Origin: Aquincola agrisoli
Lineage (GTDB): Bacteria; Pseudomonadota; Gammaproteobacteria; Burkholderiales; Burkholderiaceae_C
NCBI RefSeq assembly: GCF_036621135.1
Contig: NZ_JAZIBG010000044.1
Span: 130,315 to 194,314 of the forward strand
Reading direction: 5' to 3'
Length of the DNA stretch: 64,000 nt
Shown: one piece after another, positions 17,286 to 24,800 of the stretch
Numbering within the stretch: position 1 is the first letter of the stretch
Layout: every line of letters begins with the position of its first letter
Notes under the pieces: model-generated
What the model saw: only the letters and a program-made list of their open reading frames with translations
Databases searched by the model: none
What the model was told of the DNA's origin: nothing
Translations under genes and position numbers: made by a program

Positions 17286-18002
17286 ATGGATGCTGTAGTT
17301 CTTGCTGGAGGGCGCGGCACGAGATTGAGTCAGCATGTTCCAAATGTGCCGAAACCAATGGCCTGTGTTGCTGGGCGGCCTTTCATTGATTTCCTGCTTC
17401 ACGCATTGGTTGACGAAGGGGTCACTCGCATTATTCTCTCCGTCGGGCACCTTGCGGATCAGATAGTCGCCCACGTAGGATCTCGGTTCCGTGGGGTGCC
17501 AGTTGTCTACGCCCGCGAGGACGAACCGTTGGGAACGGGCGGTGCTATACGCCTGTCTCTGAAGTTGGCGTCTACTCCCCGCGTTATTGTTGTCAATGGC
17601 GACACCTTTCTCGATGCGCCGTTGACGCGGTTCTTTAGATTCTGTTCTGATGCGCAGGCTAAGGTTGGCGTTGTAGTTCGTTTAGTGCCTGAAGCGTCAC
17701 GTTATGGCGCATGCGTTCTCGAAGGGACAACCGTTGTTCAGTTCGGTGAGAAGACCGGGGTTGGACCTGGCCTGATCAACGCCGGCATCTATTGCTTGGA
17801 GCGTCAACTGCTAGAAGGCATGGAGTTGCCGAACGCTTTTTCTTTCGAACAGGACGTGCTGGCTGCCAAGCTGCAGCTATTAAAGCCTGTGGGATTTGCA
17901 GTTGACGGATATTTTATAGATATCGGTATCCCAGGTGACTACGATCGGGCTCAGTCGGAATTGCCAAAAGCTTTTTCTTCAAGGTTTTCAGGCAGGTTAT
18001 GA
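17286..18002 (+). CDS. hddC: D-glycero-alpha-D-manno-heptose 1-phosphate guanylyltransferase (HddC)
   Basis: Nucleotidyltransferase forming GDP-D-glycero-alpha-D-manno-heptose from GTP and the sugar 1-phosphate. The GT-A type signature AVVLAGGRGTRLS..VPNVPKPMACVAGRPFI is at the N terminus, and VVNGDTFLD supplies the metal-binding Asp. 238 residues is the normal HddC length and shorter than GDP-mannose or UDP-glucose pyrophosphorylases. It lies 7 bp after gmhA and overlaps gmhB by 4 bp. A mannose-1-phosphate specificity cannot be excluded, but the flanking hddA, gmhA and gmhB favour heptose. Confidence 0.85.
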   Translation: MDAVVLAGGRGTRLSQHVPNVPKPMACVAGRPFIDFLLHALVDEGVTRIILSVGHLADQIVAHVGSRFRGVPVVYAREDEPLGTGGAIRLSLKLASTPRVIVVNGDTFLDAPLTRFFRFCSDAQAKVGVVVRLVPEASRYGACVLEGTTVVQFGEKTGVGPGLINAGIYCLERQLLEGMELPNAFSFEQDVLAAKLQLLKPVGFAVDGYFIDIGIPGDYDRAQSELPKAFSSRFSGRL

Positions 18003-18562
18003 CTTCAAAATTGGTCATTCTCGACAGAGATGGCGTGATCAACCACGATAGCGAAGCATATATCCGATCACCTGACGAGTGGGAGCCCATAGACGGCGCA
18101 ATTGAGGCAGTCGCTTCCCTTTCACAGGGCGGTATTGATGTTGTGGTCGCTACGAATCAGGCGGGCGTTGCCAAGGGTATATTCAACCAAGCTACCTTGG
18201 ACGCAATTCACTGCAAGCTCCTGAACTGTGTCCAAGCGCGTGGTGGTGTGATACGACGCATCTATTGTTGCACCCATCATCCGGAAGCGGGCTGCCAGTG
18301 CCGTAAGCCTCAGCCTGGAATGCTGCGCGCGGCGTGTGGTGACTTCGGAGTGCTGCCGTCTGAGACTATCTTTGTCGGCGACTCAATGCGGGACTTGTTG
18401 GCTGCGGAAGGTGCTGGATGTATTCCTGCCCTTGTGAAGACCGGTAATGGAGTAAAAACCCTTGCGACCGCGAATATTCCTGCTGGCACAATGGTTTTTG
18501 ACTCTCTTGAAACGTTTTCAGGTTGGTATCTGAGTGATTTTTCGGCGCCAAGAGCACGTTAA
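17999..18562 (+). CDS. gmhB: D-glycero-alpha-D-manno-heptose 1,7-bisphosphate 7-phosphatase (GmhB, HAD family)
   Basis: HAD phosphatase removing the 7-phosphate before nucleotide activation. The DxD motif is in VILDRDGVIN, followed by the ATNQAGVAKG motif II, a zinc-binding loop of the Cys-x-His ... Cys-x-Cys type (CCTHHPEAGCQCRKPQPGML) that is diagnostic for GmhB, and the GDSMRDLLAAEGAG motif IV. It overlaps hddC by 4 bp and touches the next gene by one base (18562). Whether it prefers the alpha or beta anomer cannot be read directly; the alpha form is inferred from hddA/hddC. Confidence 0.9.
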   Translation: MTSKLVILDRDGVINHDSEAYIRSPDEWEPIDGAIEAVASLSQGGIDVVVATNQAGVAKGIFNQATLDAIHCKLLNCVQARGGVIRRIYCCTHHPEAGCQCRKPQPGMLRAACGDFGVLPSETIFVGDSMRDLLAAEGAGCIPALVKTGNGVKTLATANIPAGTMVFDSLETFSGWYLSDFSAPRAR

Positions 18563-19686
18563 TGAAAAGAATATTGAGAATACTAGGTACTCGTGGGGTT
18601 CCGGCGGCGCATGGAGGCTTTGAAACTTTTGCCGAGTACTTGGCTCTTTATTTGATCGCTCGCGGTTGGCGGGTGGTTGTTTATTGTCAGATAGATGGTG
18701 ATGGCGACGTCAGTTATGATGCGTGGGAAGGGGTTGAATGTGTGAAGATCCCAGTTGATCGCCCTGGGGCCGCAGGGACGATGATTTTTGACTGGATGGC
18801 GATTCGCCACGTTTGTAATCTCCCTTCAACTGAGCGCGGCCTTTGCCTGACGTTGGGCTATAACACTGCGGCATTTTGTGCGTTGCTGCGTGTATACGGT
18901 GTGCCCAACATCATCAATATGGATGGCATCGAGTGGTCGCGAGCTAAATGGGGGCGGATTGCAAAGACTTGGTTTTGGTTGAACGACTGGGCTGGTTCAT
19001 TAATTGGCAACCATTTGGTTGCTGACCATCCTGCGATTGCGGACCACCTCGCAACACGTGTGTCGCGGTCGAAGATTACAACCATTCCGTATGGTGCGGA
19101 GAGGCTACAGGGCGTGGATGAGCGTGCTGTACGCGACCTGAATCTGAATCCGGGTAAGTTTCTGACCGTTATTGCCAGGCCGGAGCCTGAGAATTCGGTT
19201 CTTGACGTCGTTCTCGGGTATTCGATGAAGCCGCGACCGTTCGGCTTGGTTATTCTGGGTAATTACGACAAGGCGAACTCTTTCCACCGTGCGGTTCTTG
19301 ACTCCGCGGGTCCGGGGGTCCGCTTCTTGGGCGCGATTTACGACAAGCGGATGGTGCAAGCGTTGCGCTATCACAGCATGGCGTATGTGCATGGTCATCA
19401 GGTTGGAGGCACCAATCCTTCCCTGGTGGAGGCGCTCGGGGCTGGAAATGCGGTGATTGCGCACGATAATCGATTCAATAGGTGGGTTGCTGGCGACTCC
19501 GCGCTGTACTTCGACGGTGCGAGAGAGTTTTCGGATCGGCTGGAGCAGATAGCCAATGACCCGGAGATCCTGCTGCAGATGCGCTCAGCGTCGTCTACGC
19601 GATTTTCGGCGGGGTTAACCTGGCCGCAGGTTTTGGGGCAATATGAAAAATTGCTCGATGAATGGTCAGCGACCCAGGCTGCTTAG
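18562..19686 (+). CDS. DUF1972-type glycosyltransferase (rhamnosyltransferase-like GT4)
   Basis: GT-B enzyme with the DUF1972 N-terminal domain: LRILGTRGVPAAHGGFETFAEYL at the start, then DGIEWSRAKWGRIAKTWFWLNDW, a signature of this subgroup. The C-terminal donor domain contains FLGAIYDKRMVQALRYHSMAYVHGHQVGGTNPSLVEALG. It is the last sugar gene of the plus-strand arm and overlaps gmhB by one base. It probably adds a residue to the lipid-linked repeat unit; donor unknown. The start ATG 18562 is unambiguous from the overlap and conserved N terminus. Confidence 0.86.
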   Translation: MKRILRILGTRGVPAAHGGFETFAEYLALYLIARGWRVVVYCQIDGDGDVSYDAWEGVECVKIPVDRPGAAGTMIFDWMAIRHVCNLPSTERGLCLTLGYNTAAFCALLRVYGVPNIINMDGIEWSRAKWGRIAKTWFWLNDWAGSLIGNHLVADHPAIADHLATRVSRSKITTIPYGAERLQGVDERAVRDLNLNPGKFLTVIARPEPENSVLDVVLGYSMKPRPFGLVILGNYDKANSFHRAVLDSAGPGVRFLGAIYDKRMVQALRYHSMAYVHGHQVGGTNPSLVEALGAGNAVIAHDNRFNRWVAGDSALYFDGAREFSDRLEQIANDPEILLQMRSASSTRFSAGLTWPQVLGQYEKLLDEWSATQAA

Positions 19687-20172
19687 GTTCGTGTAGGTCT
19701 TTGATTTACACGTTGGCGGTTGATGGTCTTTTGTCGGCGGCCCCGGAGGCGCCACAGGCGAGTAAGGCTTCGTCCTTGAGGCTGATGGGTTGCTAGCTCA
19801 TTGGCCAGGAGGCGGTCTAGCTTGGTATCGGCCGTATGGTGTGCCGCGCCTGGGGGCTATGTCAGGGGTGGCCAGGCAGCCGCGGGCGGGATCGCGGCTC
19901 GGCCGCAAGCGTTGGGCAATCGTTGACGATTCTCAGTAGGTCGGCTCGTGTGACTGGGGCGCCAGCGGCGCCAGTGCCGAGCTCCAGTGCCATCCTCGAT
20001 GCGCGCCAACATGGGCAGCCTGGCCGCGAACCCGCCTTTGCCGCGCAGGATGCTTGCGTCCTCGGTATTTAACGGCCAACTATCCCCGCCGTGGAATTTC
20101 CACGTGAGTTCCGGCGCCAATGCAAATGCTCGCAAGACCTGAATCGCTGTCGCCTGGTCGTCTCTGCGTTTC

Positions 20173-20221
20173 GGTGCACTGGGTGATGGGACTCAAACCC
20201 ACGCGACCAGTATCAAAAGCT
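20173..20221 (-). other. tRNA-Lys-like 3' fragment (anticodon loop to acceptor), not a full tRNA
   Basis: On the minus strand the segment contains a CTTTTGA anticodon-loop-like stretch, then GGTCGC and a T-arm-like GTGGG-TTTGAGT-CCCAT hairpin followed by CACCCAG. This resembles the 3' half of a tRNA-Lys(UUU). No matching 5' acceptor strand or D-arm exists upstream, and the end is not CCA. It is best viewed as a decayed tRNA fragment of the kind left at integration sites, or a chance resemblance. Confidence 0.3.
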
Positions 20222-20272
20222 GAGTGGCGAAAGCCAGGGCGCATAGTGTGGCGGTGGTCGACGTGCTGTTCG

Positions 20273-20301
20273 CGATGGTTACGCGTGATCCATAACCATC
20301 G
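20273..20301. repeat. Inverted repeat, 9-bp arms
   Basis: Arms CGATGGTTA and TAACCATCG are perfectly complementary around an 11-base spacer. No T-run follows on either strand, so it is not a standard terminator. It lies in a gene-free region about 100 bp outside the 3' end of the DUF1501 gene. Function unknown; a recombination relic or an RNA hairpin are both possible. Confidence 0.5.
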
Positions 20302-20401
20302 ACTAGAAGTTCAGAGTCTAAAGCACGCGGCCCATGAGTGCGACCAGCCCGCAATTAGATGGCGGCAATTGTGTATCGGAGGCATTTCGGCGGCCCCTCG
20401 A

Positions 20402-21832
20402 TTAAATCATGAAGTTCGGTGGTGGACCGAATTGTGCGAGGTCTGGCAGCACAAACTTCAGTTCGGCTGAGCTAAGGCCGAGCCAGGAGCCCATTGACGC
20501 GGCCATTTGAGAAACTGCCGTCGTCGGTAGTAGTCGTCCGGAGCCAATATCGGTGGACGTTCCGAGCGCGGGAATAGGGAAGTCGCCGTAGATTCTCCGT
20601 CCTTTTACACCGCCTCCCGCTACGAAGTGATGGCTACCCCAGCCGTGATCACTTCCGTCGCCGTTGGAAAGTAGGGTCCGCCCGAAATCGCTGGCTGTGA
20701 ATAAGGTCACTGCATCCAGCATTCCGAGCGACTCCATAGCAGAGAGAAAGTAATCGATCGAATGAGCAACTTGTTGCATTTGACCTGGCTGGATTCTCAT
20801 CTGATCGGCGTGCGTATCAAATCCACCCATTGAAACAAAGAAGACCTGCCGCCTCATTCCCAGCCGCTGATTGGCAGCGATCATTTGCGCTACCGTTCGC
20901 AATTGCATCGCTAGGTTGGTCTGATTGAGAGTTGTTTCTGCGGTTCCATTCAGGACGGCTGTGGCTGGGATCTCTGGCGCTGCCGCAGAATTCATGGCCA
21001 GCTGCAAAACGCTGTTGGCGCTAATGCTTCTTTGGAGAATCCTTGAATATTCTCTTTGAATAAGATCTGGACCGCTACTGGCCAAAGCTTTTTGTAATGC
21101 CCCAGGAGCCCTGTTGCTACCGAAGATGTTGGTTGCGGCTAGGCCGTTGATGATGGCGGCTCCTTCGGGCGCAACCTGGAACTGAGTTACCGAGTGCCCT
21201 GTGAGGAAGACTGTATTGCCAGCTGCTGAAGTTGCTGTAAACACAGGGTAGCCGTTGGCAGTGGCTAGCAGATCGGCCATTCGACCACCCCAGCCGGAAC
21301 TTGCACCTTCCGGCGCTAAGCTTTGCCACGTCGAGGCTTGATCGTTGTGAGAGAACAATTTCTTGGGTACTCCAATTCCGGCGGAGTACTCTGATTTGCT
21401 GATAGGGCGGGAAAGCGGGCCAACGTTCGCAATGACCGCTGCTTTACCTGCTTCATACCATTTTGCCAATGGCGCTATTTCTTGAGGCATTGCGAAGGCA
21501 CGGCCTTCCGCCTGGGATGTGCTACTCAATGGTCTTAGCTTTGCCTTGGGCCAAGCGAGATCGCCGCGCGCCCGGGCATACTCTGCATAGCCATCCGTAT
21601 CCACCGGCACGATCCAGTTGTGCATATCACTCCCGCCATGCAGGAAGACACAGACCAGCGCTTTGTATCCGCCGCCCGTCGTTGCGGCATGACCCGGCTG
21701 TGCGGCCATCGCGGCCAACGCAGCGAGTTGAGTCCCGAATGGAGCGGCGGCCTGCAGAGAAGAGAGCGGGCGCAGACTGCCCATCGCTGTTAGACGACGG
21801 AGGAAGCCACGGCGTGAGTGGTTTTGGTTCAT
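20402..21832 (-). CDS. DUF1501 protein, Tat-exported
   Basis: 476 residues with a twin-arginine leader (SRRGFLRRLTA) and a following hydrophobic Ala-rich stretch. The DUF1501 domain belongs to the alkaline-phosphatase/sulfatase-like superfamily: VFLHGGSDMHNWIVP near the start, SMGGFDTHADQ and GSDHGWGSHHFVAGGGVKG toward the end carry the conserved Asp/His of the family. Biochemical role unknown. DUF1501 genes are typically paired with DUF1800 genes, and here the DUF1800 stop lies only 4 bp upstream of this start. It is therefore the second gene of a two-gene minus-strand operon. Confidence 0.88.
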   Translation of the reverse strand: MNQNHSRRGFLRRLTAMGSLRPLSSLQAAAPFGTQLAALAAMAAQPGHAATTGGGYKALVCVFLHGGSDMHNWIVPVDTDGYAEYARARGDLAWPKAKLRPLSSTSQAEGRAFAMPQEIAPLAKWYEAGKAAVIANVGPLSRPISKSEYSAGIGVPKKLFSHNDQASTWQSLAPEGASSGWGGRMADLLATANGYPVFTATSAAGNTVFLTGHSVTQFQVAPEGAAIINGLAATNIFGSNRAPGALQKALASSGPDLIQREYSRILQRSISANSVLQLAMNSAAAPEIPATAVLNGTAETTLNQTNLAMQLRTVAQMIAANQRLGMRRQVFFVSMGGFDTHADQMRIQPGQMQQVAHSIDYFLSAMESLGMLDAVTLFTASDFGRTLLSNGDGSDHGWGSHHFVAGGGVKGRRIYGDFPIPALGTSTDIGSGRLLPTTAVSQMAASMGSWLGLSSAELKFVLPDLAQFGPPPNFMI

Positions 21833-21836
21833 GCTT

Positions 21837-24800
21837 TTAACGTTGAATTAGATAATCCGGCGTTGCAAGAGCCAAAAACAAGGCTATGCGCGCTCTGTTT
21901 GTATGACTAGCACTGTCGTTGCCTTGCACTGCGGACATTGCGTCCATGATCTCTGCCTTTAGAGCGCTTTGCATTCTTCCGGCATGGAGTATTAGATTTA
22001 GCTGCTCTATCAAAAGATCGGGACGACCGGCCTCGCTGATCGTTGCAAGTGGCTTAAGATTCGCTGTCACGTCTCTGATGCCGTTCGCCCACCCTAGGCC
22101 CCCTCCTGCCATATTAAAAGCAAGATTTACCCAGCGCGCGGTGGTCGCCTCATCAACAATCTGCAATTCGGGTACGGTCGCATTCGTTGAGCTAAGGCTC
22201 GTGTTGGGTGGTATATAGCCCGGCCTAAAATAGTTGAAGACGCTGGGTGAGTGCCATGGACGTTGTGCCATGGCATCGAGATCGTAGTTGATCAGGTAAT
22301 CTCCGGACGCCGACTGCGCTCCGGTTGCCCGCAACCACTGCGTCACTGCCAGCACCGGCTCTTTCAATTTCGTAATGCTTCCTTCAGGTGGACTGGTCGC
22401 TTCACTGTCCAAGAGTATTGCACGGGCAACGGCGCCGAGATCGCCGCGCACGCCTTTACCGTTGTCGTTGAAAACGCGAGCTATACGAGCAACGTATCCT
22501 GGTGTCGGATGACTGGTGACCAACCGTTGAATCAGTTGCCGCCCAATAAATGGGCCTACGTTGGGATGGTTGAACAGGACGTTCAGCGCGGCCTGCATGT
22601 CCGCGTCGGCCGAGTTCCCGGCCGGAAGTACAGTTGCCCAAGGCTTCGTGGCGAACAGTCGCTTTTCCACCAGAGAATGCATTCCCGGGTAGGGTTTCAT
22701 GCGCTTAAGATCGATCTTCTCATCAAGCGCAGGGTCCGTCAGAGTAGGCAGGCCCCATCGGAAATTGCTCTCATTCAACTGGGCATCTTTGAATGCCCAA
22801 CTCCAGCCTGTGAAGACTTTGGACAATGCCATCACGTCATTGTTGCTGTACGTCTCAACGGCTTGGCCCATGCCGTCCACAACAGGCGTGCCGTCGATAT
22901 TCAGTTCATGCAGCCCTATCGTGAACAGTTGCATGATCTCTCGTGCGAAGTTCTCGTCTGGCATTCTCCCAAGGCTGATGTCTTCCGGACGATTCCGCAT
23001 GTGTGAGAGATACAGACCCATCATGGGGCTGAGTGCAATGTCCTCAAGAAGATTTCTATAATTGCCGAATGCGTGTTTATGTAGCGTGTCCACATAATTA
23101 GCATAACCGCGCGCATGTTGATAAACGGTCGAGTCAGCCTGTGAAACCATCAGGATTTCATGCAGTGCAAATGCCATTCGGCGTCGTAGCTGGTCTGGGC
23201 TGGTTGTGGCAGCCTTCCAGAACTTCTGACCGATCCAAAGGGGCGAATATTGACTGCCGGTCGGACGGTATGCGGTTCCGAGGGAGAATTTCTTTTCGAT
23301 GTGATTGACGTACTCCGGCACAAAGGGGTAGGCCATCTGCTCGTCAATCCAGGCTGCCCTCCCCATGCTGAGCACTTTGTCGATCTCAGCTGCTGTGGCG
23401 CCAAAGCTCGCTTGCTGGAGAAAGCGAGCTGCCGCATTTTGCGTAGCGCTGCTACCGGCGCCTGTGACATCAGAAATTGTGAATCGGAGTGCCCCGTTGA
23501 CGTAGGCTGCTCCTGTCGTGGGTGACGCTTGGTTTCCGTCTGTCGCTGCCGCTCCGTTGCCCGCGTCGAACAACGTGCCAGTTGCAGATGAGGCAAGGAC
23601 CCAGTTCCCACTGCGGACGTGCACGACATACAGATTTCTGTCTGCTCCACCCACTTGTGCGTCGTTGGTGAACACGATGTCGATCTTGTCGCTTGGTCGA
23701 ATCGTCGGTACTCGGACTTGGTAGTCGGTCGGCGTGGTTGCGGTCACTTCTCTGGAAGCTACAAGCACACCGTTGATTCGAACCTCCACCTGGGCCCCGA
23801 CTCCGCCGGCGACGTCGGCATACGCGCGGATGGTCAGGATGTCGTTGATGTTGGACGTTGGCCAGACGGCAGAGAGGTCGCCCGACGCATAGACCACGCC
23901 CGGAGAAGAGGGCGTGATGAACGTTTGGCCGCTGATGGCGTACTGGACGTTGAGCGTACGTTCGACGCCATCGACGGTTCCTCGGTTGGAGAAGACGACC
24001 GCGACCTTCGACCCTGGCTTGATGGCCGTGGTGGGCATCGCGTAGTCAACCGGCGTAGTGGATTTCACCTCGACGCTGGAAACAGCCACGCCATCCACCC
24101 ACAGCAGCATGAAGGCACCGACGCCGCCCGCCGGCGTGGCGCTGGCACGCACAGTCACGGTCTCGGTGAGGTTTGGTGCTGGCCAGTTCATGCGCAGTGA
24201 ACCGCCCCAGTACAGATTGCCTGTGCCGATCAAGGTGTCCTTGCCGTCGAAGGCTGCGGCGGCGACGCCCCTGTCATAGACGTTGCCCGTTTGGCCAGGG
24301 AGCATCACGGTATTGCTGGTCGTCAGGTACGCGACGAACAGGTTGTGGTCCTCTCCGGCGGGCGAGTCGTTATTAGCGAAGACCACGTCGACTTTGCGCC
24401 CTTGACCCATGGGGGGCACGGCAAATCGATAGTCGGCAAAGACAGTGGATTTGACTTCTGTCGCGCCGACCATGACGCCGTCCACGTACAACTGCATCAG
24501 GGCGCCCACACCTCCGGCCAGATCGGCCCGCGCGCGGACATTGAGCGAATCGGTCAGATTCGGCTCGGGCCAGTAAGCGCTGAGGTTACCGACGCTGCTG
24601 GTCGGTTGGAGCACGGTCTTGCCGGAGATGAGATACGACACCAACGCAGCGCGGCCTGCTACCTCGTTGGTGTTGCGCACCTCGATACGCTGTCCTGCCT
24701 TGAGTGGCAGCGTTGGCATGGAGATATCCGTCGGCGCTGTGGAACGCACCTCGAACACTCCAAGGACGACGCCGTCCGCCACGACTTCCAGCACAGGCGC

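Larger units (their letters stand above)
19687..20401. other. Gene-poor stretch between the EPS arm and the DUF1501/DUF1800 pair
   Basis: About 715 bp with no convincing gene. The short frames present (for example 19857-20135 minus and 20120-20470 plus) have no recognisable family and atypical composition. Two structures stand out and are listed separately: a tRNA-Lys-like 3' fragment at 20173-20221 (minus sense) and a perfect 9-bp inverted repeat at 20273-20301. No clear rho-independent terminator with a T-run was seen after 19686, although a weak CGTGTA/TACACG hairpin follows the stop. Confidence 0.5.

Noticed and set aside
19857..20135. 92-codon minus-strand frame with Trp/Pro-rich sequence
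   Set aside because: No recognisable motif, no clear ribosome-binding site and no conserved neighbour. It could be a relic, but I cannot support it as a gene.
20173..20221. A complete tRNA gene
   Set aside because: No 5' acceptor strand, no D-arm and no CCA end. Only a 3'-half resemblance can be supported.
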